Shown: positions 18,658 through 28,358, numbered from the stretch's first letter. The stretch: DNA of 64,000 nucleotides from Bacillota bacterium (GCA_023393065.1 JAEWMX010000015.1:275293-339292); one strand, 5' to 3'. Made by a program: numbers and translations. The notes: a model not told the origin generated them from the sequence alone.

Positions 18658-19608
18658 CTATGTCGAAGAAATAATGAGATGCATCTGCCCTTTTAAAGCT
18701 GTTTTTATCGATTTTGAGGTGATGATGAAACTGTCGCCTTTGTCGGCCGATAAACGCCCTATCTTACCATGACCGTCAAGGACGATTATGAGATAGTATT
18801 TATTCTTCAAATTATAAAATGTCAAAGGCTCGCTAACTCGCAAAGAACTGATTTGAAAGTATGGCGTGCGCAAGATCTGCTTAACGGCATTACTGTCTTT
18901 TGTCTTCGGAAGATGTATCCCTTTTGACGCTAGGTGAGGAGTCGTTATGACATCGAGAGCTTTTTGAAGGTGAAGGGGTCGCTTATTTCCTGCTGAATCG
19001 AGACGGTCATAATCAAACAGGCGATATGTCACATCGGATGATTGTTGAATTTCAAGCAGAGCCGTGCCGGCGCAGATGGCATGTAGCGTTCCGCTCGGTA
19101 TATTGATTAATTCGCTCTTTGTCAAGCTGCGGTAGCTCAATAACTCATTCCACCGCCCTTCTTCGACAAGCCGCCGTAAGTCTTCTCTCGTCTTAGCCCG
19201 ATGGCCGATTTGGATTCTAGTTTTTGGTTTTGTTGACAAGATAATCCAAGCTTCTGATTTTCCGCTTTCACCCTCGTGCTTTCGAGCATACTCATCGCCG
19301 GGATGAACCTGGACGCTAAGGTCTTCACGGGCATCGATAAATTTTACGAGTAAGGGGAACTTCTCGTGCTCATCGTCAGCGAATAAATCGCGCCTTGAAT
19401 CATAGAGTTGGCTAAGTGTCGTTCCTTTGTAGAAACCGTTCAAAACTTTGCAATCTCCGCCTGAATGTGCGGAAATCAACCAGCTTTCACCGATATTATT
19501 ACCCTTTGTTTTGAAACCGAATTCATTTTTTAGCCATGTTCCGCCCCATATTTTTTCAAGGTGAACCGGTCGCAGTTTTATCAATGGAATGAAAGGCTTT
19601 TTGTTCAT
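18658..19608 (-). CDS. manA: Mannose-6-phosphate isomerase, class I
   Basis: 316 residues, the short Bacillus-type cupin form. It opens with LRPVHLEKIWGGTWL and carries the zinc-site block LSVQVHPGDEYA and the GKSEAWIIL segment typical of the family. It interconverts mannose-6-phosphate and fructose-6-phosphate in the cytoplasm. The start codon overlaps the stop of the phosphohexomutase gene (ATGA), so the two are co-translated. Together they channel mannose-1-phosphate from GH130 phosphorolysis into glycolysis. Confidence 0.95.
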   Translation of the reverse strand: MNKKPFIPLIKLRPVHLEKIWGGTWLKNEFGFKTKGNNIGESWLISAHSGGDCKVLNGFYKGTTLSQLYDSRRDLFADDEHEKFPLLVKFIDAREDLSVQVHPGDEYARKHEGESGKSEAWIILSTKPKTRIQIGHRAKTREDLRRLVEEGRWNELLSYRSLTKSELINIPSGTLHAICAGTALLEIQQSSDVTYRLFDYDRLDSAGNKRPLHLQKALDVITTPHLASKGIHLPKTKDSNAVKQILRTPYFQISSLRVSEPLTFYNLKNKYYLIIVLDGHGKIGRLSADKGDSFIITSKSIKTALKGQMHLIISST

Positions 19609-21305
19609 GCGGAAAATCCTTTTTCGTTCATTAGCTTGACGATTGATGTTTCCGCTTGCTCAAGCACGGCCTTGGCTTCCTCTTCGCTTTCGCTATGAAT
19701 CGAAATGTATATTTTTAGTTTAGGCTCGGTGCCCGATGGGCGAAAAACTATCCACCCTTTTTCAAAAATGTATTTTAAAACATCTGAAGAAGGCAGATTG
19801 ATCTTCTGTTTTTTACCAGCCGCGTCGATCGCTTGACCAGATAAATAATCTTCGCATAAAACAATTTTATGATTTCCGATTTTTTTGATTTTCGCATTTC
19901 GCAAATCGTTCATGAACTGAGCGATATTTTTGATGCCATCAATACCCGGGGAATGAATATTCAAAAGTTTTTCTTTATAAAATCCATATTCGTGGTAGAT
20001 ATCGTCAAGGACTGTGAGCAAATTCGTTTTTTGGCTTTGGTAAAAAGCCGCGATTTCAGCGATGATAAGGCATGCTTGGAAAGCGTCTTTATCGCGAACT
20101 AAATCGCTGATTAGATAACCATATGACTCTTCACAGCCGAAGAAAAAATCCTTGCGTTCCCGTTTGATGAATTCAATTTGTTCGCATATGAATTTAAAAC
20201 CTGTCAAGGTTCTAATGCCTTCGATGTGATTGCGCTTAGCCATCTCAAAAACGAGATCGCTCGTTACGATAGTCGAGATAAAGACAGGCTGGCGAATGCG
20301 CACGCCGTATTTGATAAGATAATCAAAAATGATTGCCGCCATTTCGTTACCATTTAAAAAATGGTATTTGTCACCGATTAGAATGGCTGCTCCGACGCGA
20401 TCGGCATCGGGATCAGTGGCCAACAGCAACTGAGCGCTTACTTTGTGTCCGAGTTGAGTCGCGAGCGCAAAAGCCCGTGGATCTTCTGGGTTTGGCGATT
20501 TGAGCGTCGAGAAGTGACCATCAGGTATCATCTGCTCGTCGACGGTATAGACGTTATATCCGTTCTCGCGCAGTAAAAGCGCACCAAAAGCGGAACCCGT
20601 GCCATGAAGTGGAGTGTAAACGATTCGCAACTCGTCTTTATCTACTTTTTGGCATGAGACAAAGCGGACGGCGGTCAGATATTTATCATCGAAATATTTC
20701 TCGAGAGTTGTGATTGCACCGCGATTAATGTAGTCGTCTAGCGCATCGATCTTCAAATTGAAGATATCTTTGATTCCATCGATAGCTGCTCCCACCTTGT
20801 CGGCTTTATGAGGCACGAGCTGACAACCGTTTTCGTCGTATACTTTGTATCCATTATATTCCGGAGGATTGTGACTGGCCGTAATGACGATACCGCCATC
20901 GGCCCGCAAATAGCGGACAGCAAACGACAATTCGGGTGTCGGTCGGAATTGATCAAAGAGCCAGACATGAATGTTTTGACTGGCGAGAACTCGGGCCGCT
21001 TCTTCGGCAAAGAGGCGTGAATTGTTGCGCGTATCATATGCGATAACGACATTGTGAAGGCTATATGGCCGACTCGTATAATTGCTTTTTATGTAATTTG
21101 CAAAACCGAGGGTCGCCTTGCGAATCGTATAGATGTTGAGGCGGTTTGTACCGACACCCATAATGCCGCGTATACCGCCGGTTCCAAAAGAAACATCGTC
21201 GCCAAAAGCTTCAAAGAGTTCTTTTTCGCTCAAGCGATTGAGTTCTTCTTTGAGATCGGAATCCAAATTCTGCTGGGCCTTCCAAATCGCGATATCAGTG
21301 ATCAT
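19605..21305 (-). CDS. manB: Phosphohexomutase (phosphomannomutase/phosphoglucomutase)
   Basis: 566 residues, of the large alpha-D-phosphohexomutase type. It has the phosphoserine loop TASHNPPEYNGYKVY, the metal site DPDADR, the sugar-binding GCEESYGY and the phosphate-binding RPSGTEPKLKIY. It moves phosphate between C1 and C6. Its overlap with manA and proximity to the GH130 locus argue for mannose-1-phosphate as the working substrate. A paralog of the same length lies at 44111-45811 away from any mannose genes. Ribosome site is weak (GAGG at a long spacing). Confidence 0.92.
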   Translation of the reverse strand: MITDIAIWKAQQNLDSDLKEELNRLSEKELFEAFGDDVSFGTGGIRGIMGVGTNRLNIYTIRKATLGFANYIKSNYTSRPYSLHNVVIAYDTRNNSRLFAEEAARVLASQNIHVWLFDQFRPTPELSFAVRYLRADGGIVITASHNPPEYNGYKVYDENGCQLVPHKADKVGAAIDGIKDIFNLKIDALDDYINRGAITTLEKYFDDKYLTAVRFVSCQKVDKDELRIVYTPLHGTGSAFGALLLRENGYNVYTVDEQMIPDGHFSTLKSPNPEDPRAFALATQLGHKVSAQLLLATDPDADRVGAAILIGDKYHFLNGNEMAAIIFDYLIKYGVRIRQPVFISTIVTSDLVFEMAKRNHIEGIRTLTGFKFICEQIEFIKRERKDFFFGCEESYGYLISDLVRDKDAFQACLIIAEIAAFYQSQKTNLLTVLDDIYHEYGFYKEKLLNIHSPGIDGIKNIAQFMNDLRNAKIKKIGNHKIVLCEDYLSGQAIDAAGKKQKINLPSSDVLKYIFEKGWIVFRPSGTEPKLKIYISIHSESEEEAKAVLEQAETSIVKLMNEKGFSA

Positions 21306-21350
21306 GGTAACTTTTTGCGCCTCATTTCAATAATAAAACCATCTACCAAA

Positions 21351-21379
21351 AGTATAGATGTTTACCGAGATTACATCAA
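21351..21379 (-). promoter_or_regulatory. Promoter of manB-manA
   Basis: On the minus strand TTGATG (21374-21379), a 17-bp spacer and TATACT (21351-21356). The predicted leader to the ATG at 21305 is about 40 nt. Confidence 0.75.
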
Positions 21380-21432
21380 TAAAGTACAATAAAGATAGCG
21401 CTTAAATGTGTAAACAAAAGATGGTTGTTGCC

Positions 21433-21457
21433 AAAAGAAAAGCGGGAAGTCCCGCTT
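21433..21457 (-). terminator. Terminator of the beta-propeller lipoprotein gene
   Basis: A perfect hairpin AAGCGGGA/TCCCGCTT (21440-21457) is followed on the minus strand by a T-rich run, just after the stop at 21464. Confidence 0.85.
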
Positions 21458-21463
21458 ATTTCT

Positions 21464-23380
21464 TTATTGATTGAAGGAAAGAGGAGGATCGACCACCGCA
21501 CCTCCGCTCAAAGAGTATGTGATGACCCCATAATCGGACAGAGTGTAAACATAATCGTCAATCATCACCCCGCGATCAACTCCGAGGTAGTAATCGTCGG
21601 AAGTCGGATGTTCGATGATAATTGGATCGGCAATCGGATTCTCTTCTGAGAAATCGATTTTAAAAAGGTAGTAGTAGCTGTGGTAGCGATAATACCAATC
21701 TCTTTCAGATACGCCATCTTCATAGCCATATTCCACAGCTTCGACGGCAAAGCCAAGGTAGCCTTTTGAAACGCTTAAAAGAAGGGCTTTATGATTGTAG
21801 AGAGCTTCCGAATAACCATATGACCAACTAGCATCATCGGTGTATCCGTAAGAGAAAATTTCATATGTTTGAATCGTCTCTTCTTCGTCTTGAGCGACAT
21901 TATAGGCGCTTATTTTCATGCCGGTCACCGAACCGAATTGATCGGCATTGTAACCGATGCCGATGAGATTGCCTTTGCCCCATTCGTGCTGATAAGTATC
22001 AAACCCCTCCTGCTCTATCTGCCCGTCGATAACCGGATTTGAAGGATCAGATAAATCAATTATATATAGGGGGTCGGTAAGCAAGAAAGTGACAATATAT
22101 GCGGTCTCGCCCTCAAAACGAACCGACTTAATCTCTTCGTTGGGTTTGCCAAGTCCTTCGCTTAAATGACCGATTAGTTCAAAAGCCTCGCTTTCTTCAA
22201 CCACTCTTAAGATGAAGAGATGGTTAGTAATTGTCGACTCGCTAGTCCAGCCAAAGAATTCCATGATGGTCCAGCTCGCTTTGCGCTCGGTCGTCGCCAC
22301 TCGCAAATAACCGTCATAGACATCGACTGAAAATTGATTTAGGGAGATGCCGAGAACAATTCCGGCGGCGACGTAAGCGCTGCTGGCACTATCGACATCA
22401 AGAGCGAATTGGCTAATGACCGAACTAGTCCAATAAGAGTTATCTTCATAATGATATACCGATTCGATAAGATACATATCGGTGGCATTTACATACATTT
22501 TTTTATAGCTCGACGAAGCTCCTAAATAGGCGTCGGATGTATAGAAGATGTCTTCGGCGTCGTCGGTTATCTTTATACCCGTCAAAACATTCATTCCATA
22601 AACGGGCGAATCGTCAAAGTAATACATCGAATCATAGCCGAGATATTCGATGTAGGTCACACCTTCTCGCGTCTCTTTATATATCGGGCGATATTCGTAT
22701 TCGACATCGCCGAGATAGAGATATTTGTGGCTGACCAAGAAAACACTATTGTCGATGACGCGATGATCCATAAAAAAGCTGTCGGTTATCAAACGATAGG
22801 CGATTTCAAAAGTTGTCCGATCGATTACGATGACGGTTCCGGTTGGCGACCACCACCGATAATACATCGCTTCTTCATCACCATAGCCAAGCTCCTCTTC
22901 AAAGGTGTAGCCGATGACGACAAGGTATTTATCTAATAGATAAAGCGATTCGACGTAAGTGCTGCCTAATTCAATCGTGCGAGCAAGAGTGACATCGTAA
23001 TTATCTTCTACGGACACGACGCGAATGACGTTGTGATAGCGTGGGGCATAGAAAATATCATAACCATCGGTTTTGACGATATCTCCTTCTTTTACTCCCG
23101 CTACTTGCTCATTGGTATCGACATAGTCACGCGATCCTGAACCGCTGTCTTCGGCGACCGGTCCGTTATCTGAATCAAAAAAACCGATACCGCCATAACT
23201 CTTTGTGCTTTCTGCTTCAGCTTCTTTTAGAAGTGAATTCATTTTGGCTTTTGAGCCGACAGTGTGAATTCTTGTACTATTCAACAATCCGTTGTTTGCT
23301 GGCCCATCACATCCCGACAAGAGGGCGAGTGGCAGAAACGAGAAGAACAGGAGGCTTAACCATCTATGATGCATTTTCAT
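21464..23380 (-). CDS. Secreted beta-propeller domain lipoprotein
   Basis: 638 residues with lipobox LLSGC. The segment DYVDTNEQVAGVKEGDIVKTDG (about 87-108) is the hallmark of the COG4880-type beta-propeller family, and the remainder is a series of repeated beta-strand blades rich in Tyr and acidic residues. Function in the family is unknown; an extracellular binding or sensing role is plausible. Ribosome site AAGGAGATAAATT. It is a single gene with its own terminator, following the alkaline phosphatase lipoprotein gene in the same direction. Confidence 0.85.
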   Translation of the reverse strand: MKMHHRWLSLLFFSFLPLALLSGCDGPANNGLLNSTRIHTVGSKAKMNSLLKEAEAESTKSYGGIGFFDSDNGPVAEDSGSGSRDYVDTNEQVAGVKEGDIVKTDGYDIFYAPRYHNVIRVVSVEDNYDVTLARTIELGSTYVESLYLLDKYLVVIGYTFEEELGYGDEEAMYYRWWSPTGTVIVIDRTTFEIAYRLITDSFFMDHRVIDNSVFLVSHKYLYLGDVEYEYRPIYKETREGVTYIEYLGYDSMYYFDDSPVYGMNVLTGIKITDDAEDIFYTSDAYLGASSSYKKMYVNATDMYLIESVYHYEDNSYWTSSVISQFALDVDSASSAYVAAGIVLGISLNQFSVDVYDGYLRVATTERKASWTIMEFFGWTSESTITNHLFILRVVEESEAFELIGHLSEGLGKPNEEIKSVRFEGETAYIVTFLLTDPLYIIDLSDPSNPVIDGQIEQEGFDTYQHEWGKGNLIGIGYNADQFGSVTGMKISAYNVAQDEEETIQTYEIFSYGYTDDASWSYGYSEALYNHKALLLSVSKGYLGFAVEAVEYGYEDGVSERDWYYRYHSYYYLFKIDFSEENPIADPIIIEHPTSDDYYLGVDRGVMIDDYVYTLSDYGVITYSLSGGAVVDPPLSFNQ

Positions 23381-23464
23381 AATTTATCTCCTTAAAAAAT
23401 AAATCGTCTTGCACTAGTATAGACAAGTCATCACAGCATTTTTTTATAAAAATCGATTATTGTT

Positions 23465-24610
23465 TTAAGAGGCGCGCATCATCGCTCGCAACAACTTAGC
23501 AATATCAGTGTTATCGATGACATCACCATCAGTGATAAACGACAGGTTGTCAATTGTGTAGATATAGAACGGAACATCGACAGCCGTGTGCCCGCTAATC
23601 GAAAACATTTCATCGCTAATTTCGTTTTTCTCTTCGCCGTGATATTTAAGGCCGCCGGTTTCATGATCCGCTGTCACCATCACAAATGTATCGTCGCGTT
23701 CTCTTGCCCATTCGACGACATCATCGACGGCTTTATCAAAGCCATTAAGCTGATCTATCATGCCAAAGATGTCGCCATCATGAGCGCGTTTATCGATATG
23801 GCTTCCTTCAATCAAAGCAAAAAATCCCTCTTCTTCGTACTCTTGTTCAAGATATTCCAGGGCGAGTATTGCCGCTTCTGAAAGAGTGGGAGAAGAGGGC
23901 GTTGAACTCACAGTAGATAGTGAATCAAATGCGGCTAAAACCTTAGAAAATACTGGCTTTTCACCGCTAATTATTGAGCTGATGTGGTTTTCTAGAGATG
24001 AAAAATCAGAGAAATATTCCCGTTTGAATTGGCTGATAGATTCGACTTTTTGATCATGATATGATTTGCCGGCTCCGATAAATACATCGATATCACTTTG
24101 ATATTGTTCAAGAGCGATCTGATCTTTATTGTCGCGCTTTGGATTGTGCGCGGAAAAAGCGGCCATCGTCGCCCCTGTCACCGTCTCGGTTCCGATGATG
24201 CCGATGCCTTTTTCGTGGGCGATAGCAAATTCCGACATAGTTGTCAGTTTGCGACCGTTTTTAAAAGCAATGGCTTTGTTTGGAACTTTTTCGCCAGTCG
24301 ACATCGCGGTGGCGGCGGCTGCGCTATCGGTAATCGGGGATGAAGACGAGGCGGTTGTGACATATCCACGAACGAGAGCTTTGTTCGTAATCGAGCTTTG
24401 TGCTTGATTGTAGGCTTCAGCCACTTTGATGTGATTTTCGCCCATTCCGTCTCCGATCATCAAGATGATATTTTTATAGCCATCGATGACTGTTAAGCTG
24501 TCGTATTTCCCGACCAGATTGCTCGCGCATCCAGCGATGAAAAACGCGACTAGAAATGCGCTGAAAAATGAATTAATCCGAATAATTAATTTAGCGTTCT
24601 TTATCTTCAT
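23465..24610 (-). CDS. Alkaline phosphatase lipoprotein
   Basis: 381 residues with lipobox FIAGC. It has the PhoA-superfamily metal and nucleophile motifs: MIGDGMG (about 51-57), TDSAAAATAMSTG with the catalytic Ser, EGSHIDKRAHDGD and TADHETGG. It hydrolyses phosphomonoesters outside the cell. A TATAAT box lies only four bases before the ATG, so the transcript must be leaderless or the real promoter is elsewhere. Confidence 0.93.
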   Translation of the reverse strand: MKIKNAKLIIRINSFFSAFLVAFFIAGCASNLVGKYDSLTVIDGYKNIILMIGDGMGENHIKVAEAYNQAQSSITNKALVRGYVTTASSSSPITDSAAAATAMSTGEKVPNKAIAFKNGRKLTTMSEFAIAHEKGIGIIGTETVTGATMAAFSAHNPKRDNKDQIALEQYQSDIDVFIGAGKSYHDQKVESISQFKREYFSDFSSLENHISSIISGEKPVFSKVLAAFDSLSTVSSTPSSPTLSEAAILALEYLEQEYEEEGFFALIEGSHIDKRAHDGDIFGMIDQLNGFDKAVDDVVEWARERDDTFVMVTADHETGGLKYHGEEKNEISDEMFSISGHTAVDVPFYIYTIDNLSFITDGDVIDNTDIAKLLRAMMRAS

Positions 24611-24678
24611 GACAATTATACTACCATAAATTTTGGGGCAGACATTTCGTCGGTCTCCGTCTTTAACGCCTCTATATA

Positions 24679-24687
24679 TGATATATT
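24679..24687 (+). promoter_or_regulatory. Extended -10 promoter of rdgB
   Basis: TGA-TATATT with the -10 hexamer at 24682-24687 places the transcription start about on the GTG at 24694. No ribosome site is seen, which suggests a leaderless message. Confidence 0.6.
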
Positions 24688-24693
24688 ATTTAC

Positions 24694-25284
24694 GTGAAAA
24701 TCGTCGTCGCCACCAACAACCCACACAAAATCAGCGAATACCGCTCCCTGTTGCCCAAGGCTTGTTTTGAAGTTCTCTCACTCAAAGATATCGGAGTCGA
24801 AATAGAAATTGAAGAAACAGGAAAAACGTATGAGGAAAACGCAAAGATAAAAGCGATGTGTATCGCGAAATTGACTAATTTATTAGTCATCGCTGATGAT
24901 TCCGGACTCGAAATCGAGACATTAAACGATTTTCCGGGCCTTAATTCATCGCGCTTTGCCGCCGGATATGCAAATCAAAAAGAAGCTAATCAAGCTCTCT
25001 TAGAAAAGCTCGATAAGCAGATTAATCGCAATGCAAAATTTGTGTGTGTTATAGCCTTGGCAAACCACGAGAACCAATTGAGCTTGTTTCGTGGAGAGTG
25101 CCTTGGAAAAATTCTTCATAAAGCGCAAGGAGAGAGGGGTTTTGGCTACGATCCAATCTTCTATTCTTATGAGGCTAAAAATTGCTTTGCCACACTTACC
25201 AATGAACAAAAAAACCGCTATTCACATCGCGCAAAAGCGGTTGCAAAGTTAATCGAGTTTTTCGAGGCAAAACAACTTATTTAG
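24694..25284 (+). CDS. rdgB: XTP/dITP pyrophosphatase (Ham1/RdgB)
   Basis: 196 residues. Family motifs are ATNNPHKISEY at the N-terminus, ETGKTYEENAKIKA, ADDSGLEI and GERGFGYDPIF. The enzyme removes non-canonical purine triphosphates (XTP, ITP) from the nucleotide pool. The start is a GTG; the protein begins directly at the expected first strand, so it is not truncated. Its 3' end overlaps the convergent gene at 25277 by 8 bp. Confidence 0.94.
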   Translation: MKIVVATNNPHKISEYRSLLPKACFEVLSLKDIGVEIEIEETGKTYEENAKIKAMCIAKLTNLLVIADDSGLEIETLNDFPGLNSSRFAAGYANQKEANQALLEKLDKQINRNAKFVCVIALANHENQLSLFRGECLGKILHKAQGERGFGYDPIFYSYEAKNCFATLTNEQKNRYSHRAKAVAKLIEFFEAKQLI

Positions 25285-26167
25285 ATAATTTACTTTTCAA
25301 AATGCGCCCGCCGATGTTAGCTATGACAAACAATACGGCAAAAGCCCCAAACACAATCAAACCGGGAATCGGATTGGTCGCATAATTTGTCATCATGATC
25401 GAAAAGCCGACGATCGCGCCGACCACAAAAACGAATTGAGCAATCATAAAGCCAATTCGAACTTTAAATAGCGCGACACGGTTTTCAAACACTTCATGGC
25501 TTTTGATCTCATCATACTTTCCCGAACCAGATGATATCGTTTGCAGCAATGAAAATTGCTTTTTCATCTCGCGTAAATTCGAGAGCTTATCGCGAGCGAA
25601 AACGCCTTCTTCTGAAGTCTCAATTATGGCGAGTTGAGAATTGATAAAACCCCAGAGAGATATGCCGCTAACAATAATTTCGAGGAAACGTTTCTTTGCT
25701 CCTTCATCAATGTATTGGCGATTTGTCATCAAGGCATTTTTAGAGCGTTCAATATAGCCATCAAAGCGTGATCCAAGCACCAACAAATAACGGGCAATTT
25801 CCCCATTAAGTTCACTGTTTTGGCTCAGATTTTCAAGTTTTGAGCCGATGAAATCAATAATTTCTGGAACTGCATCATCTTCTAATTTGGCGAGACAAAT
25901 TTTTGCTGATGATATGCCGAAGATGGCATCGAGACTATCTTTATCTAGGGCCAGCAGTTTCTCATACTCAATGAGTGCCTTAGTATAATTCATGGAGGTA
26001 TTGAGAGCGATATTGCCGTTTGAGGCGTGCTGCGAATATAGAAGGCCGAAGAGTTTTTTAGCCTGGCTAGTGAGATAGTTTTTTTGACAGTTTAAACATG
26101 TTTCAACCTGTGCGTCTTCTTGAATTTCGACTGCTTTTTGGCAGTTCGGACAAATGCCTTTTTCCAT
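25277..26167 (-). CDS. Zinc-ribbon membrane protein, unknown function
   Basis: 296 residues. An N-terminal zinc ribbon (CPNC...CLNC, residues about 6-27) precedes a helical, TPR-like region (about 30-215) and two hydrophobic helices near the C-terminus (about 235-258 and 265-290). The layout resembles uncharacterised Bacilli membrane proteins with a cytoplasmic zinc-ribbon and TPR part. I do not recognise a specific family. Confidence 0.75.
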   Translation of the reverse strand: MEKGICPNCQKAVEIQEDAQVETCLNCQKNYLTSQAKKLFGLLYSQHASNGNIALNTSMNYTKALIEYEKLLALDKDSLDAIFGISSAKICLAKLEDDAVPEIIDFIGSKLENLSQNSELNGEIARYLLVLGSRFDGYIERSKNALMTNRQYIDEGAKKRFLEIIVSGISLWGFINSQLAIIETSEEGVFARDKLSNLREMKKQFSLLQTISSGSGKYDEIKSHEVFENRVALFKVRIGFMIAQFVFVVGAIVGFSIMMTNYATNPIPGLIVFGAFAVLFVIANIGGRILKSKLSK

Positions 26168-26286
26168 TTTTGTCTATCGCTTTCTTAATTTTTAAAACCT
26201 ATTTTCAGTAATATTAATCAGTAGAATATTATCAAATTTTGATTATTCTTATCATGATAATAGTATCATACCTTTCTAACGCCTTA

Positions 26287-26295
26287 TGATATACT
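26287..26295 (+). promoter_or_regulatory. Extended -10 promoter of the MATE gene
   Basis: TGA-TATACT with the hexamer at 26290-26295, 13 bases before the ATG at 26309. No ribosome site is visible, so the leader is only about 7 nt. Confidence 0.55.
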
Positions 26296-26308
26296 TTTTG
26301 CGATACCT

Positions 26309-27679
26309 ATGACCCCAAAAATTGATTTGCTCAACGAAAAAATATATCCTTCTTTACTGCGTTTTGTGACGCCGCTTCTATTAATGTGGCTTCAGACATC
26401 AATTTTTGGCATGGTTGATTTGCTCATCATTTCAAACTATACCGATACCTTTGCGATCGATGCCGTTGCCGGCGGGATTTCTGTGATGAACATCATAACA
26501 TATACTATCGCGGCATTGACCACGGGAGGCGGTATATTAATCGGTCAATATTTGGGTGCGCAAAAATATAGTGAAGTCAAGAAAATTATCGGCAACATGT
26601 TTGTGCTTTTTGGTGTTATTGGCATTCTCATCGGTATCGTGATGGCCTCCCTTTCAAGCACCATTGTCAACTGGTTAAATCTTGATGGGCAGGCAAAAAT
26701 GGACGGTTTTAATTATTTAATAATTACAGCTATCGGCATTCCTTTCATCATGGGTTTTAACATCATTGCCTCGCAGCTTCGCGCCTTTGGAAATTCTCGC
26801 TCGCCTTTTCTGTTTTTAGTGCTGGCAGCATCGGTAAATATCGCTCTCGATTTAATCTTTGTCGGTGCGCTTAACATGCGGGCGACCGGGGCGGCTTTAG
26901 CATCCATTATCTCCCAAGTGTGTTCATTTAGCGCCGCTATCATCTATATTCGCGTTCGCAATTATCCCGTTCTTTTGACTAAAAATGACATCCGCTTTAG
27001 CGGACAGTGCAGCAAAATGACTCTCCGCACCGGTCTTCCTCTCGCTCTTCAAGACGGAATCGTCCTCCTTTCATTCACAATCATTTTAGCCTTGGTCAAT
27101 CTCTATGGTCCCGAAGCGGGCTCTGGTTTTGGAATCGGCGAAAAAATAACCTTCTTTTGCTTCGTTCCACTCAATGCTTTTAGCGCAGCTTTAACCGCCA
27201 CCACCGCCCAGAATTTAGGCGCTGGGCGACTCGATAGAACGAAACTATATGCGAAGGCTGGTTTGGTCATGCAAGGCATTCTCGTCACCATCATCGTCAT
27301 CATCTGCGAGATATTCGCACCGCAAATCGCTTCGCTTTTCACTAATGAAGTCGAGATAATAAATTATGCGGCCGCCTTCATTCGCATCATCGCTATCGAT
27401 GCTTATATATGCATTTTTATCTATGTGCTAAACGCTTTATTCATGGGTTCGGGTCACACGACTTTTTCAATGATGCAAAATGTTCTATCAACTTTGTTGG
27501 TGCGCTTGCCTTTGGCCTTCATTTTCGTATTCGTGGCAAAAGCCCAAGTCACCGTTTTGGCCTTTGCCTATCCAATCGCAAGCGTATTTTCTTTAATCGC
27601 TTGCCTTATCTATTTCAAAATCGGGCGCTGGAAAACAATACGCCAAGAAAAGATACCTGTCCAAGACATAGTCGGCTAA
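26309..27679 (+). CDS. MATE-family multidrug/cation efflux transporter
   Basis: 456 residues with twelve predicted transmembrane helices and the internal duplication of MATE exporters (GGGILIGQYLGAQK in the first half, ATTAQNLGAGR in the second). It exports drugs or metabolites in exchange for Na+ or H+. Single gene; the convergent AlkD-like gene ends 2 bp downstream. Confidence 0.93.
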   Translation: MTPKIDLLNEKIYPSLLRFVTPLLLMWLQTSIFGMVDLLIISNYTDTFAIDAVAGGISVMNIITYTIAALTTGGGILIGQYLGAQKYSEVKKIIGNMFVLFGVIGILIGIVMASLSSTIVNWLNLDGQAKMDGFNYLIITAIGIPFIMGFNIIASQLRAFGNSRSPFLFLVLAASVNIALDLIFVGALNMRATGAALASIISQVCSFSAAIIYIRVRNYPVLLTKNDIRFSGQCSKMTLRTGLPLALQDGIVLLSFTIILALVNLYGPEAGSGFGIGEKITFFCFVPLNAFSAALTATTAQNLGAGRLDRTKLYAKAGLVMQGILVTIIVIICEIFAPQIASLFTNEVEIINYAAAFIRIIAIDAYICIFIYVLNALFMGSGHTTFSMMQNVLSTLLVRLPLAFIFVFVAKAQVTVLAFAYPIASVFSLIACLIYFKIGRWKTIRQEKIPVQDIVG

Positions 27680-27681
27680 TT

Positions 27682-28314
27682 TTATTTATAGATGGCGCGC
27701 AGCTCTTTGGCCCTGGCTTTTATCGATTCGCTTATTCGAAAGGAATCGCAAATCTTTTGAATCGCTTTTCCGATAATGCCATAACTGAGTGTTTTTGATT
27801 CGATGAAGTTCATGATCTCTTTCGGGTTATAAATAGCGAGATCGGCGAGGAGCCATGCCTCTGCCATCTGGACATAGTAGGCCTCGTCGTCATGGAAGAG
27901 TTTAAGAATATCTCTCGTCTTCTCGATGTCTTTTTGAAAACTGGTGAGAAAAATGACATAGCCCCATCGGCGCACGAATAATAAATCGGAACGAACGTAT
28001 TCTTGGGCTTTGCGATAGACAAATTCAAAAGAAGGGGCTCTTTTTAGCAATTGTGGAAGAATATCGACGTGCCACCAATCTTGAAGAAAGGGGAAGTGTT
28101 TTTCAATAAATGATATTTGTTCATCGTAGCTTACCATGCGCTTAAGCGATACGACAAAGTAAATACGAAAAATCGCACCGCTTTCGCTGATATGGGGAAG
28201 CAACCCGCTGACATCGACTTCGTTTTTTAAATACTGTTTAGCGATCGAATCGATATCTTTTGTTTTGATATTGCTAAACTTATGGAGCCGCTGAAGCGTG
28301 TCTATATATATCAT
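27682..28314 (-). CDS. AlkD-like DNA alkylation repair protein
   Basis: About 210 residues from the ATG at 28314. It is an all-helical HEAT-repeat protein with the block YYVQMAEAWLLADLAIYNP...GIIGKAIQKICDSFRIS typical of the AlkD family of alkyl-base DNA glycosylases, plus WWHVDILPQLL and RRWGYVIFL. An upstream ATG at 28380 would put a 14-bp palindrome and a TATAAA box inside the gene, so the shorter form is preferred; the start remains uncertain. It is divergent from the TetR gene. Confidence 0.8.
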   Translation of the reverse strand: MIYIDTLQRLHKFSNIKTKDIDSIAKQYLKNEVDVSGLLPHISESGAIFRIYFVVSLKRMVSYDEQISFIEKHFPFLQDWWHVDILPQLLKRAPSFEFVYRKAQEYVRSDLLFVRRWGYVIFLTSFQKDIEKTRDILKLFHDDEAYYVQMAEAWLLADLAIYNPKEIMNFIESKTLSYGIIGKAIQKICDSFRISESIKARAKELRAIYK

Positions 28315-28344
28315 ATGGATACATGTTATTTTATAACGAAAAAC

Positions 28345-28358
28345 TCTATTCGAATAGA
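28345..28358. promoter_or_regulatory. 14-bp perfect palindrome between alkD-like and TetR genes
   Basis: TCTATTCGAATAGA is a perfect inverted repeat in the divergent intergenic region, a plausible operator for the TetR protein encoded at 28513. Confidence 0.5.
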
